DNA of 45,570 nucleotides from Gammaproteobacteria bacterium. Its GTDB lineage: Bacteria; Pseudomonadota; Gammaproteobacteria; GRL18. The translations under genes were made by a program, and so were the position numbers. The DNA is taken from NCBI GenBank assembly GCA_016744995.1, contig JADGDG010000029.1:1-45570 (forward strand). Direction: 5' to 3'. Of the stretch, positions 35,192-44,876 are shown one piece after another. How positions within the stretch are numbered: the first letter of the stretch is position 1; each line of letters starts with the position of its first letter. The notes under the pieces were generated by a model. The model worked only from the letters and a program-made list of their open reading frames with translations. It was not told where the DNA came from and did not search any database.

Positions 35192-36090
35192 TATTTAACA
35201 TCCAGAAGCTGATTTAAAATCCCTTCATACCACTGAAACAAACTCTCATCATTACTGACAGTAAAGGCCAATGCAACCACCGGGATATGAGTCTTATCTG
35301 CCAGCCAGCGAACAGCTTTATCATTTTGATAGCTTGCATAAAGGATCATATCAGCCTGTTGTTGCTTCAATTGAGTCAAAACTTGAGCTAAATGTGCGCT
35401 GCTTGGTGCAATACCAGGTTTAGGCTCCAGTGTTGCTACACGCTCAAGCTTTAACCATTTTTCCAGATAGACCCAGCTATTGTGGTTAACAACAATTTTT
35501 TTACCCTGTAACGATTGGCTTTGTTGCTGCCATTTTGCAATGGCTCTGGACCATTTATCCTTAAAATTATTCCAGTTGTTTTGATAATGGCTCTGATTAT
35601 CAGGATCAACACGGCTTAAGGTATTAGCCAAAGCTTCAGCAATCAGCATGATCCTGTGCGGATCAAGATGAATATGCGGATTACCATCAGCATGAACATC
35701 TCCCTGACTGCGATCCAGGAGCTTAGGTTTTTCCAGTAAAGTGACATGATCTGCAGCCATAAAATAGCCTGACTTACCTGCCTGGATCTTACCATTACCC
35801 GACTTTCTCAATAACAGTGGCAACCAGCCAACTTCTAACTCAGCACCAGTGCAGACCAAAAGATCGGCACGACGCGCTTTCGCAATTAAACTTGGCCGGG
35901 CCTGTATATGGTGCGGATCCTGTAGTGCGGTTGTTGCACTAAAAACACTGACTTTTTCATCGCCTAAAATCTGCACCAGTGATGCCCATTCGGGCTCACA
36001 GGCAAAAACATCAATTGCCGAGTGGCTATTGGATCCCCAGAGTGTAAACAACAACATCACTAATAGATGCCTTTTTATTGGCTTGTACAT
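35191..36090 (-). CDS. znuA: Periplasmic metal-binding protein, ZnuA-like
   Basis: The 299-aa protein has a signal peptide (to ~25) and the cluster 9 metal-binding fold: FACEPEWASLVQ, a conserved His in LQDPHHIQARPS, HADGNPHIHLDPHR, VVNHNSWVYL and the late Asp region. The loop between them is short with few His, unlike long His-rich E. coli ZnuA. It would capture zinc or manganese in the periplasm and pass it to the permease. It lies 12 bases downstream of the porin-like gene. Zinc is preferred by context (porin and His-containing partner), but the metal is not proven. Confidence 0.85.
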   Translation of the reverse strand: MYKPIKRHLLVMLLFTLWGSNSHSAIDVFACEPEWASLVQILGDEKVSVFSATTALQDPHHIQARPSLIAKARRADLLVCTGAELEVGWLPLLLRKSGNGKIQAGKSGYFMAADHVTLLEKPKLLDRSQGDVHADGNPHIHLDPHRIMLIAEALANTLSRVDPDNQSHYQNNWNNFKDKWSRAIAKWQQQSQSLQGKKIVVNHNSWVYLEKWLKLERVATLEPKPGIAPSSAHLAQVLTQLKQQQADMILYASYQNDKAVRWLADKTHIPVVALAFTVSNDESLFQWYEGILNQLLDVK

Positions 36091-36102
36091 TCTTTAATCC
36101 TC

Positions 36103-37488
36103 CTAAAATTGGTGAGCGCCATGACTGCCCAAGCTAAAGCTATATTGTAAAAAGATCTGGTTATCAGCCTCTTCATAAGAATCATCCCGGTTAAATTGCA
36201 ATCTTATCCGACTGTACTCACTGGGTAACCATTCCACCATCGCGCTATAACGTTCTGGGGTGTGACCCTCATCATCCAGACCTGCTTCAGCAAGGACATC
36301 CACATCTGACCCTTTATTATTACTACCGAGTCGATCATAACGAAGACCGGTGCGCCAATGCGGTTGAAATTGATAGACTGCCTGAGCATACCAACCATCC
36401 TGCTGGCCATCATAAGTGGAAGCTTCTTCTGGGGGACCGCTATTGAGCATAGTGATATTGCCATCTTCACGACGATCAAAGTACTCGAACTGAAATTTAA
36501 AATTTTGATTGGTGGGATTACCATTGGGAGCCCACTTATAAACCAGATCCAGAGAGCTAATCTTGCTCTCTCCTGAGAATGATGGGGTTTCTGTTGCTCC
36601 TCCTCCATGACTATGACCACCACTGGTACGACCATCGACATCGTTTTGGCGCCAGTGACTAAAGCCAAGCTGCCAACTATGTTCTATACCAATGTCACCA
36701 CCAATATTTGCAAAAGCAGTCCAGGCCCCCACAGCATCATGACTGCCGCCGCCTGGAAAACGATCACCGCGAAAGAGTTCAGTACCCACTTGCATAAACA
36801 GATCAGTGGGTGCTACATAAGTAATTTGCACCCCATCATCACGAAGTTGATTGCCAAATAAACCTCGATAAATTAAAGGGGCATCTGCAAAGTCCCAGGT
36901 ATGTTCATGCTGTTCATTCAGATAACCAATGGCAGAAAAAAAGCGACCCGCTTTTACAGTCAGGCCATTGCCCAGTCCCAGAGTCTGGATATAAGCCTCT
37001 TCCAGCTCAGTTTCAGTTTCGCCGTCATGATCATGGATTGCCAGTGTGGCTTTACCATAGAACTGATCATCAACATTGGCACTGATTGCTATTTCGGTAT
37101 GGCCGATTGAAAAACCTTTATCGCCTAAGCCCGCTTCATTACCAAGCATAAAGCCAGGTAATTCATAGCTATCAGGATCATTATCAAAATCAGCATAACG
37201 ACCGTCAAGAATAACACTGATAGCAGGATTAAAATTATTTTGCCCTGCATTTGAAGTGGATTTTTTGCTGTCAATGTTGTCAGCAACCTGGTCTATCTGT
37301 TGCTGTGCCTCTCGTGCATTTTCTTCTGATTGTTTCAATCTGTTTTCTAATGCATTAATACGTTGTTCATAATCTTTTTTTAATATTTCAACCTGTTCTT
37401 TAAGGGCCTCGATATCACTATTGGCCCACACAGGGTTAATGTTTGATATAGCTGCAATTGTTGCAGCCACGATAAATTTTTTACGCAT
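36103..37488 (-). CDS. Outer-membrane porin-like protein of the metal-uptake operon
   Basis: ATG 37488 is chosen because GGAAGAAT lies just upstream and a signal peptide (MRKKFIVAATIAAISN) follows; ATG 37509 is possible. After the signal comes a coiled coil (~25-75, EALKEQVEILKKDYEQRINA) and a ~360-residue beta-barrel with aromatic strands and terminal F (SHGAHQF). A His/Gly loop (GGHSHGGGA) lies near the middle. Proteins of this type occur beside zinc ABC transporters and probably let metal or metal chelates through the outer membrane. Confidence 0.75.
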   Translation of the reverse strand: MRKKFIVAATIAAISNINPVWANSDIEALKEQVEILKKDYEQRINALENRLKQSEENAREAQQQIDQVADNIDSKKSTSNAGQNNFNPAISVILDGRYADFDNDPDSYELPGFMLGNEAGLGDKGFSIGHTEIAISANVDDQFYGKATLAIHDHDGETETELEEAYIQTLGLGNGLTVKAGRFFSAIGYLNEQHEHTWDFADAPLIYRGLFGNQLRDDGVQITYVAPTDLFMQVGTELFRGDRFPGGGSHDAVGAWTAFANIGGDIGIEHSWQLGFSHWRQNDVDGRTSGGHSHGGGATETPSFSGESKISSLDLVYKWAPNGNPTNQNFKFQFEYFDRREDGNITMLNSGPPEEASTYDGQQDGWYAQAVYQFQPHWRTGLRYDRLGSNNKGSDVDVLAEAGLDDEGHTPERYSAMVEWLPSEYSRIRLQFNRDDSYEEADNQIFLQYSFSLGSHGAHQF

Positions 37489-37523
37489 GGGAAATTCTTC
37501 CGTAATCAAGAATAAATAAATTA

Positions 37524-37548
37524 GTTACAAACACTTACTGGTTGTAAC
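37524..37548. promoter_or_regulatory. Inverted repeat upstream of the porin gene
   Basis: GTTACAA and TTGTAAC are perfect inverted arms 11 bases apart, 36 bases upstream of ATG 37488. They may be an operator (for example for a Zur-type repressor, though the match to the known Zur box is poor) or the end of the 37571 transcript. Confidence 0.35.
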
Positions 37549-37570
37549 AATAAAAATAATTTTTAAAGGA

Positions 37571-37855
37571 TCACGAAAAGAAAGGAGGCGCTCGGGCCTG
37601 ATAAACACTTAGTGAAGCAGATAATTCAGGAATAATGAAACCAATGCAGAGAACATCATTTGCAATGACAGGTAAGTCAATATGGTTAATAACGAGCGTA
37701 GTATCTGACTGCTCTGCTGCAACAAAAACGTTACAGGATTCATGGGGCTCATGAAAGGGGTGTTCTTCGGCATGAATAAGCATGCCCCATTGCCCAAAAA
37801 GCAATAGGATACTTATCAAAGAAATGTATACTAAATTTTTTTTATGAAGCTTCAT
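37571..37855 (-). CDS. Small secreted protein with N-terminal His cluster, metal-operon leader gene
   Basis: The 94-aa protein has a signal peptide (MKLHKKNLVYISLISILLLF and on to HA at ~30) and then EEHPFHEPHESC, a run of His, Glu and one Cys that could bind zinc. The rest is hydrophobic and ends in ARAPPFFS. Proteins of this kind, with a His-x-H-Cys segment right after the signal, occur at the head of zinc-uptake operons. It is 82 bases upstream of the porin start on the same strand. A role as periplasmic metal buffer is inference. Confidence 0.55.
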   Translation of the reverse strand: MKLHKKNLVYISLISILLLFGQWGMLIHAEEHPFHEPHESCNVFVAAEQSDTTLVINHIDLPVIANDVLCIGFIIPELSASLSVYQARAPPFFS

Positions 37856-37870
37856 TTTTAATTACTATAC

Positions 37871-37894
37871 ACATTAATTATTACATTAATTATT
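37871..37894. repeat. Two perfect tandem copies of ACATTAATTATT
   Basis: The 12-bp unit is repeated head to tail 16 bases upstream of the 37855 start codon, so it lies in that gene's promoter or leader. It may be a regulator site. Otherwise 37856-38090 shows nothing I can name. Confidence 0.5.
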
Positions 37895-38092
37895 GCATTA
37901 ACTCAAAGGTTGGAGTTTCTCCTGAGTTTCATTCAAAGACATTATATGATAACAATTTTCATCGTCATTACAAGACTGATTTGCTGACTTCCTGGCGTTG
38001 ACATTGATTAACTACGTCTTAATCATTGTGGATGCTAAAAGGAATATAAGATGTAAATGTACATTAATCAGCAGGACTTCAGCTCCGGGTAT

Positions 38093-38121
38093 TTGTTTTA
38101 CTGTTTTGGCTGACTTATACT
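38093..38121 (+). promoter_or_regulatory. Sigma-70-like promoter for the PAS-GAF-GGDEF-EAL gene
   Basis: TTGTTT (38093-38098) and TATACT (38116-38121) are spaced by exactly 17 bases, ~70 bases upstream of ATG 38194. Matches are 4 of 6 and 5 of 6 to consensus. Confidence 0.5.
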
Positions 38122-38193
38122 GGATGACAATGATGGGTGACCAAAACTAAACCTCAAAGCTAAACCCGTTAAATCATTCATACGATAATTAAG

Positions 38194-40464
38194 ATGACCA
38201 CTGACGATACAAATAAAACCAAAGCTCAATTACTCAAAGAAATTCAGTGTTTACGTGAACAACTGACTAAAAAAAGCATTACCAATTCACATGAAAATGA
38301 AGAACGATTTTCTCTGGCTATGCACGGTGCAAATGATGGACTTTGGGACTGGAATTTGGAGACCAATGAAGTCTATTACTCTCCTCGTTGGAAAAGCATG
38401 CTCGGTTATGAAGAAGATGAACTTGATAACAATTTTGCTACCTGGGAAGCATTGGTTTACCCAGAGGATAAAGACAGGATCCTTGAAAAGGTTCAGGAAT
38501 ACATTGAGGGTCGCTCTGAAGCATTTGAAGTTGAAATACGAATGCGGCATAAGGATAGGTATGAGGTTGTTGTCCTCTCCCGCGCCTTTCTGGTTAACAG
38601 AGACTATGACAACAAGCCGGTTCGTCTGGTTGGCACCCATATCGACATAACCGAACGAAAAAAAATAGAATCTTATGAAAAAAGAAATGCAGAGATTCTA
38701 GAGATGATTGCGACCGGAAAACCTGTGGGAGACATCTATAATGCCATTGCATTAATGTATGAAGAACGTCATTCTGGAATGCGCTGCTCAATGCTTGAAC
38801 TACATGATGGCAAACTGATGCATGGTGGTGCACCAAGTCTGCCAAAGGAATATTGTGATGATGTCAATGGTCTGGAATATGGCCCCAGTGTCGGCTCGTG
38901 CGGCACATCCACTTATACCGGAAAGCGTGTCCTCGTTGAGAATATTGAAATAGATCCTAAATGGACCAAAATTAAGCATGTAGCCCTTCCTCACGGTATG
39001 CGCAGCTGTTGGTCTGAACCCATTAAAAATTCCTCAGGAGAAGTATTAGGTGCATTTGGCATGTATTACAATCATCCAGCATTGCCTGATGAGGAGGAAT
39101 CAAATGATCTCAAGTCTGCAGCAAGGCTCGCTGGTATTATCATGGAGCGTGAGCAGTCACAAAAACGAATACGTCAGTTAGCCTATAATGATGAACTAAC
39201 CGGGCTATCCAGTCGTGCCCACTTTTATCAAAATCTTGAAGAATTAATAAAAATCTCAGATCGGCACAATCGACGTTTTAGCCTGTTATACATTGATCTC
39301 GATAACTTCAAGGACGTTAATGATAGTCTTGGTCATGATGTTGGCGACTTACTCTTGAAGGAAATTGCAAATCGCTTAGTAAAGGCCAGTCGTAATATTG
39401 ATTATGTTGCTCGTCTTAGTGGTGATGAATTCTGTATACTCGTTAACGATATAGTTGATGAGTATGTTGCTGCCAATGTTGCCCAGCGCTGCCTTGACGC
39501 AATATCAAAACCAATAGAGCTGTCTGGCAGGAAATTTACACCATCCTGCAGTATTGGGATAGCATATTACCCGGATGATGGAGAAAATCTATCAACATTG
39601 TTAAAAGCTGCAGATACCTCACTTTATGCTGCGAAGGAGCAGGGAAAAAATTGCTATGCCTTCTATCGACCTGAGTTTACCCATAAGGCAGAGTATCGTT
39701 TTCAGGTTGAACAATACCTCCGGGAAGCGATCGAAAAGCAACAGTTATCACTTGTTTATCAACCACAGGTTGATATAACTTCTGGTGAGATCATTGGTGT
39801 AGAGGCATTATCACGCTGGCACCACCCGCAACTGGGTCAGGTCTCACCAATTGACTTCATTGCTACAGCTGAACGAATTGGTATGATAAAGCCACTTACC
39901 GAATGGGTATTAATCACGGCATGCAATCAGGCAATTGCATGGAAAAAAGCAGGATTGCCAGCTCTGCGTATGGCCGTGAACATCTCTCCAAGCCATTTTC
40001 TTGTTAGGGATATTGTATTACTGATAAAACGTGTTATCAATGAAACTGGGATAATTCCAGCTGAACTGGAGTTAGAAATTACCGAGGGTGTTATACAGAC
40101 GGAACAACAAAATCTTTCAATTTTTCAAGACTTGAAAGATCTCGGTATTTTACTGGCCATTGACGATTTTGGAACTGGTTATTCATCTTTTGCTTCTCTT
40201 AAACACCTTACCATTGATTGTCTGAAAGTAGACAAATACTTTATTGATGACATACTTATCGACAATGAAACACAACTACTGATTGCTTCCATGATAGAAA
40301 TGGGACATAACCTGGGATATGAAATCATTGCAGAAGGTGTTGAGACGCAAGCTCAGTTCGACACACTCAAAGAACTGGGTTGTGAGATGGCACAGGGTTA
40401 CCTGTTAAGCAAACCAGTCAGTCCCGATAAAATTTCAAAACTACTAAGTAGTAATATTGTTTGA
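38194..40464 (+). CDS. Soluble PAS-GAF-GGDEF-EAL c-di-GMP protein
   Basis: The 756-aa protein starts with a coiled coil, then a PAS domain (~35-155, DGLWDWNLETNEVYYSPRWK), a GAF domain (~165-320, GPSVGSCGTSTYTGKRV), GGDEF (~330-490) and EAL (~505-750). The cyclase motif is RLSGDEF, a variant often still active. The phosphodiesterase motif EALSRWHHP and IDDFGTGYSSFASLKHL are complete. It has no membrane segment. It is a single gene between metal uptake and VgrG. Confidence 0.88.
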   Translation: MTTDDTNKTKAQLLKEIQCLREQLTKKSITNSHENEERFSLAMHGANDGLWDWNLETNEVYYSPRWKSMLGYEEDELDNNFATWEALVYPEDKDRILEKVQEYIEGRSEAFEVEIRMRHKDRYEVVVLSRAFLVNRDYDNKPVRLVGTHIDITERKKIESYEKRNAEILEMIATGKPVGDIYNAIALMYEERHSGMRCSMLELHDGKLMHGGAPSLPKEYCDDVNGLEYGPSVGSCGTSTYTGKRVLVENIEIDPKWTKIKHVALPHGMRSCWSEPIKNSSGEVLGAFGMYYNHPALPDEEESNDLKSAARLAGIIMEREQSQKRIRQLAYNDELTGLSSRAHFYQNLEELIKISDRHNRRFSLLYIDLDNFKDVNDSLGHDVGDLLLKEIANRLVKASRNIDYVARLSGDEFCILVNDIVDEYVAANVAQRCLDAISKPIELSGRKFTPSCSIGIAYYPDDGENLSTLLKAADTSLYAAKEQGKNCYAFYRPEFTHKAEYRFQVEQYLREAIEKQQLSLVYQPQVDITSGEIIGVEALSRWHHPQLGQVSPIDFIATAERIGMIKPLTEWVLITACNQAIAWKKAGLPALRMAVNISPSHFLVRDIVLLIKRVINETGIIPAELELEITEGVIQTEQQNLSIFQDLKDLGILLAIDDFGTGYSSFASLKHLTIDCLKVDKYFIDDILIDNETQLLIASMIEMGHNLGYEIIAEGVETQAQFDTLKELGCEMAQGYLLSKPVSPDKISKLLSSNIV

Positions 40465-40699
40465 AGGAGCATTTAGTTGCACGAGTAATCGCCAGAAGAC
40501 ATTAAGAGAACTGGCTCCCAAAATGATGCCTTACTATAAGCACAAGCTTGCACGACCCGTCTACCTGCTGTAAATTCATTAACCTCTAAAGAAAAATACA
40601 AAAAAATGAGAAATTGTTAATACACTCTATTTATTGGGCCATGCCATGGAGGCGTTGCCAGTACTTTATTTAATAAGTAACACATTCAAGGATTGAAGC

Positions 40700-43600
40700 A
40701 TGCAGCAGGATGGAACCAATACAGCAATCGCCACAGAGAGCGTTGCCGCAAATGATAGCTTTGAAAATGCTCTCGCAGTAAACAAAAAAGTCCCCGCCAA
40801 TACCTCCCGGTTTAGCTTCGAACTGATGGGCTCATCAGAAGAATTAAGAGTGCTTGAGTTTTTAGGTAAAGAAAGCATTTCTAACCCCTTTGAGTTTAAA
40901 GTCATCTTAGCGACAAAAAATGACCTGCTCACAGCCGCTCAATTTATGGGAAAATCCGGCCTGTTAACCTTTGTTGCTCATGAGCACAATGAACTGCTTC
41001 ATGGTGATATAGCCCGATTCAGACAATATGGCCAACAGGGTGACTTCCTGCTCTATCAAGTGACACTGGTGCCCCACTTCTGGTTTTTGAAACACCGTCA
41101 TAATCATCGCATTTTTCAGGAACAGAGCGTTCCGCAAATTATAAAAACCATTTTTCATGAAGCCGGTATCAGCCCTGATCACTTTGAACTGCGTCTAAGC
41201 CGTGAATATTCACCCCGGGAATACTGCGTTCAATATGCAGAAAGTGAATTTGACTTTATCTCCCGACTCATGGAACAGCATGGACTGCACTACCATTTTG
41301 AACACCATCTGGATAAGCACATTATGGTGATTGCTGATCATAATAGTGCTTTTCCCTCCATTCAAAATGAGCAAGCAATTCAATACCATCCTCTGGACAG
41401 TCTGAATGCAGACAAAGACGTCATCAAGCAGTTCCACAAAAATTTTCAGGTGCACCATGGCAGCGTCCACTTTAGAGATTATTCATTCAAAAAACCCATG
41501 GACAGACTTGACAATCACCAGAGTGCCGAATTTGATACCGCCCTTGAAGACTACCAATTCCCCGGTGACTATCATTCAAAAACAGCTGAGCTCAAATCGT
41601 CAGGTGGACAAAAAACTCAACTCAAACTGCAGCAGCATCAGGCCCTCAGAGAAGAAAGTGAGCTGCAAAGCAACTGTCAGCGCCTGCGCGCCGGAATACG
41701 CTATGACATGTTTGATAACCCCAATGGCAAAAATAACCAGCAATATCTGCTCACAGAAGTCCAGCACCAGGCAAAACAACCGCAGTCACTGGATGAATAT
41801 GCTGCAGGCAATACCGGCAGTTACAGCAATGAAGCAAAATGCATACCCGCCAAAACACCCTATAAAACTCCGATTAAACATAAAAAACCAACACTCACTG
41901 GTTATCAGAGCAGTACCGTGACAGGTCCCGAGGGTGAAGAAATCTACACCAATGAACACGCTCAGAGCAAAGCACAGTTCCCCTGGGACAGAGAAGCCCA
42001 GCAAAATGAAAAAAGCAGCTGCTGGATACGTTCAATGCAAGTCTGGGCAGGAAAAAACTGGGGCAGCATGATACTGCCCCGAATGGGGCAGGAAGCCAAA
42101 ACAGGCTTTATTCACAGCGATCCCGACCGACCAATCATCACCGGACGTGTTTACAACGAACGCCACCAGACACCCTATGCCCTGGCCAGACATAAAACCC
42201 GCAGCACCTTTAAAAGCCATTCAACCCTCGGTGGCAGGGGCTATAATGAAATCCGTTTTGAAGATCGAAAAAATCAGGAGCAGGTGTACTTTCATGCAGA
42301 AAAAAATCTGGATATCCGAATTAAAAATAATTGTCGTGAAATTATCAACCATGATCGCCATCTGATCGTCGATAACAACCGCTATGAATACATAAAAGAC
42401 AACTCTTACCACACCATTGATAACAATCAGAACGAACAAATCGGGCAGGTTCATTCCACTCGCATTGGACAAAACCAACACAGTAAAGCAGGGCAAGCCG
42501 CCCTAACGGAAGTAGCACAAAACATCCACTTTAAAGCCGGCCAGAAAATTGTCCTCGAAGCCGGAGTCGAGCTGACCATCAAAGCCGGTGGCGGCTTTAT
42601 CAAAATCGATCCCTCCGGCATTACAGCACAAGGGGCTGCAATTAGCCTCAATAGTGGTACTGGCGCAAGCTCAGCCACCCAGGCCAGTCCCACACAAGCC
42701 ACCATTGCCGTAGCGGCAGACAAAGACAAACCCGGCCAGAGATTCAAACCCATCCCGCCACAAGCCATTAAAGCCCCCGAAAAAATCGGTTTCAAAGGAG
42801 AAATCTCACGACTGCTGCAGGCCGGTAATGATAAAAAACAGGCGATATGCATCCCTTGTATACTAAAGAGTCTGGCAAAGCATGATGTGGTTGCCAACGT
42901 ATTGCCTGAGATCATCAATACAAGACAAAAACACCCATTGGATCCCTTACCTTTAGAGCCACTGGAAAGAGAAAAACCAAAATGGCTGGAACTCAAACAC
43001 GAATTAAGTTTTTCAGATGATCAAGGACAAGTGACCCCGGCGGCAAATATCTCTTATCAACTGGATTATCCAGATGGTCGCTCACCGCAGCATGGCACAC
43101 TGGATAGCAATGGCTTTGCCCGACTGGATGGCGTCCCTTCTGGGGTCTATCAAGTCACCTATGAGCCTGATATTGATGATGAAATCAAAACCAAACAGAG
43201 TGAAATTCAAAAAGTACTCAATAGCATTTTGCAGGATGAACGTAAAGAATCAGCGGGCATTGAAAAGAAATTACAGAATGCCCGATACTATGGTTTAGAC
43301 TTCCCCGGCAGTAATACCCTGGCCCAAATAGAATTATACAAAGTCGCATTGGGAAAAGGTTTGTGGAATGGTATGAGCGGTCTGGCTAACTTTGCCTGGG
43401 AACTGCTTAAAGGCGGTGGCCGCCTGATGTATGAACTGGCTTTGAGAAGCAACCCCATCACTGCCCCCATAAAATTCAGAGAAGACTTAAAAGCCTTAAA
43501 ATCTACTCATAAAGAATTGCAGCAATTTGCAGATGACGATCTTGAACTGTATGCCGCTCTAATCAGTGATGATGATACCCAGACACTCTTTAAGAATTTC

Positions 43601-44377
43601 AGTACAGATTATCTGGATGCCCAACACTCACTGGAATATACCGAAGCCGGTGGTGAAGTCAGCTTTGATATTTTGCTGACCATTTTTACGGTTGGTGTAG
43701 GTGCTGCGGCCAGTATCCGACATGCAGGAAAACTCAAAAAGCTCAAGCCACTGATGCAGAAATTAATGGCATTATTAAAACGCAAACGGGCAAAAGGTCA
43801 GTTTAAAGGAGTGCAGGATACTAGGATCAATTCAAAGAATAAATTGAAATCTGATGATATAGTATCAAGCAAGAATAATTGGGCAAAGAAAAATATTAGA
43901 ACTCCTAAACCTTCAGTTGCTGAAATTAAGCTTTCTAAATCATCTGGCAATACTGTTGCTCACATTGCTGCACGAAATAAAGTTGCTAGAAATTATATGG
44001 AAAACAATGGGTATTCCAGTGGTCAAATTATAGATGCCCTTGGAAGTTCTAATAAACTCACAAAGGGTGGTGTAGACCTTAATAAACCATTAGAAATCAT
44101 ACAATTTCCTCCACCAGAAAAAATGTATCAATATGTCAAATCTCATGGGAATCCTGGCAACTGGTTTGATCCGGTAGGAAAGCAAACAGCTGATTCTCTA
44201 GGAGTTAATGCAGCAACAAGAACATCTAAAGCATTTAAAATGCCCAAAGGAGATGGACTATTAAGTAGAAGTAGACCTATTATTGATGACTGGACAGTTC
44301 CTGAACAATCTGTACAAACTGGTGGAGGTGGAATTCAGCTTTTTGTAAATGATAAGGTAAAAAATTGTGTTAACTAA
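40700..44377 (+). CDS. vgrG: T6SS VgrG spike with C-terminal toxin (evolved VgrG)
   Basis: The 1225-aa protein has ATG 40700 with AAGGATT upstream. Residues ~38-360 are the gp27-like VgrG core (EFDFISRLMEQHGLHYHFEHH). Residues ~430-510 are the gp5 OB fold (WAGKNWGSMILPRMGQE). Then come the spike repeats and DUF2345-like strand (GQKIVLEAGVELTIKAGGGF, ~615-640). A linker domain with helices (~770-1035) leads to an AT-rich tail starting near base 43812 (residue ~1038). The tail has VARNYMENNGY, PGNWFDPVGKQTADSLG, IIDDWTVPEQSVQTGGGG and IQLFV, similar to my memory of type-46 polymorphic toxin domains. VgrG tips the tube and carries the toxin into target cells. No other T6SS genes are nearby, so this is an orphan vgrG island. 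Confidence 0.9.
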   Translation: MQQDGTNTAIATESVAANDSFENALAVNKKVPANTSRFSFELMGSSEELRVLEFLGKESISNPFEFKVILATKNDLLTAAQFMGKSGLLTFVAHEHNELLHGDIARFRQYGQQGDFLLYQVTLVPHFWFLKHRHNHRIFQEQSVPQIIKTIFHEAGISPDHFELRLSREYSPREYCVQYAESEFDFISRLMEQHGLHYHFEHHLDKHIMVIADHNSAFPSIQNEQAIQYHPLDSLNADKDVIKQFHKNFQVHHGSVHFRDYSFKKPMDRLDNHQSAEFDTALEDYQFPGDYHSKTAELKSSGGQKTQLKLQQHQALREESELQSNCQRLRAGIRYDMFDNPNGKNNQQYLLTEVQHQAKQPQSLDEYAAGNTGSYSNEAKCIPAKTPYKTPIKHKKPTLTGYQSSTVTGPEGEEIYTNEHAQSKAQFPWDREAQQNEKSSCWIRSMQVWAGKNWGSMILPRMGQEAKTGFIHSDPDRPIITGRVYNERHQTPYALARHKTRSTFKSHSTLGGRGYNEIRFEDRKNQEQVYFHAEKNLDIRIKNNCREIINHDRHLIVDNNRYEYIKDNSYHTIDNNQNEQIGQVHSTRIGQNQHSKAGQAALTEVAQNIHFKAGQKIVLEAGVELTIKAGGGFIKIDPSGITAQGAAISLNSGTGASSATQASPTQATIAVAADKDKPGQRFKPIPPQAIKAPEKIGFKGEISRLLQAGNDKKQAICIPCILKSLAKHDVVANVLPEIINTRQKHPLDPLPLEPLEREKPKWLELKHELSFSDDQGQVTPAANISYQLDYPDGRSPQHGTLDSNGFARLDGVPSGVYQVTYEPDIDDEIKTKQSEIQKVLNSILQDERKESAGIEKKLQNARYYGLDFPGSNTLAQIELYKVALGKGLWNGMSGLANFAWELLKGGGRLMYELALRSNPITAPIKFREDLKALKSTHKELQQFADDDLELYAALISDDDTQTLFKNFSTDYLDAQHSLEYTEAGGEVSFDILLTIFTVGVGAAASIRHAGKLKKLKPLMQKLMALLKRKRAKGQFKGVQDTRINSKNKLKSDDIVSSKNNWAKKNIRTPKPSVAEIKLSKSSGNTVAHIAARNKVARNYMENNGYSSGQIIDALGSSNKLTKGGVDLNKPLEIIQFPPPEKMYQYVKSHGNPGNWFDPVGKQTADSLGVNAATRTSKAFKMPKGDGLLSRSRPIIDDWTVPEQSVQTGGGGIQLFVNDKVKNCVN

Positions 44378-44400
44378 ACCATATGATTAAGGAAATTGAA

Positions 44401-44670
44401 ATGGATGAGCATATAGAGAATTTATTTGATGATGTTGTCAATGAGCTTTCTGAGAAGGTGAAGAAATATCCTAATGAAAATACTTATAACATGATCCTTA
44501 AACAAATTAAATTTGTACAAGGTTGTTTAATGAATAAAAGAAATATTTTTACAGAACTAAATGGGCGCGAATTAAACTTTAATGTGGTCGCATCAAAAAA
44601 TTTATCTGGCTCAGAAATCAACCTGCAAAAAAAAATTAGTGAAATTGCAGTTTATCTATCTGAATTGTAA
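44401..44670 (+). CDS. Putative immunity protein for the VgrG toxin
   Basis: ATG 44401 follows AAGGAAATTGAA, a good ribosome site; ATG 44383, 5 bases after the VgrG stop, is the alternative start. The ~89-aa product is small, acidic and helical (MDEHIENLFDDVVNELSEKV), with no signal or membrane segment. Its place directly behind the toxin tail is the main evidence for immunity. Confidence 0.6.
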   Translation: MDEHIENLFDDVVNELSEKVKKYPNENTYNMILKQIKFVQGCLMNKRNIFTELNGRELNFNVVASKNLSGSEINLQKKISEIAVYLSEL

Positions 44671-44844
44671 CTTATTAATGGCGCAGGCACTCAATCAAAC
44701 AAGGTCACAAACAGTCTCAACCTTTTAATAATCTCCAATAGAGTTTTTACACAAATGGCAAAAGGCTTAGAAAGCTGGAATAAACCATGGTTGTTGCGCA
44801 AATCAGCTGAGAAAGATAGAAAAGTATCCTATCAACAAGCATGA
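44671..44844 (+). pseudogene. Toxin C-terminal scrap before an Imm11-like gene
   Basis: The frame is open from the stop of the previous gene (44670) to TGA 44842 and gives ~57 residues with no start codon at the head (MAKGLESWNKPWLLRKSAEK near its end; a small ATG frame begins at 44755). Its TGA overlaps ATG 44841 of the next frame. Length, position and lack of a head parallel the headless fragment at 5195-5428. Confidence 0.45.
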
Positions 44845-44876
44845 ATTCTACATCCATAAGAAAGGAGAGAGTTGTT

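Noticed and set aside
38287..38650. Overlapping ~117-119-codon frames on both strands within the PAS-GAF-GGDEF-EAL gene
   Set aside because: The clear PAS domain in the main frame explains the coding signal.
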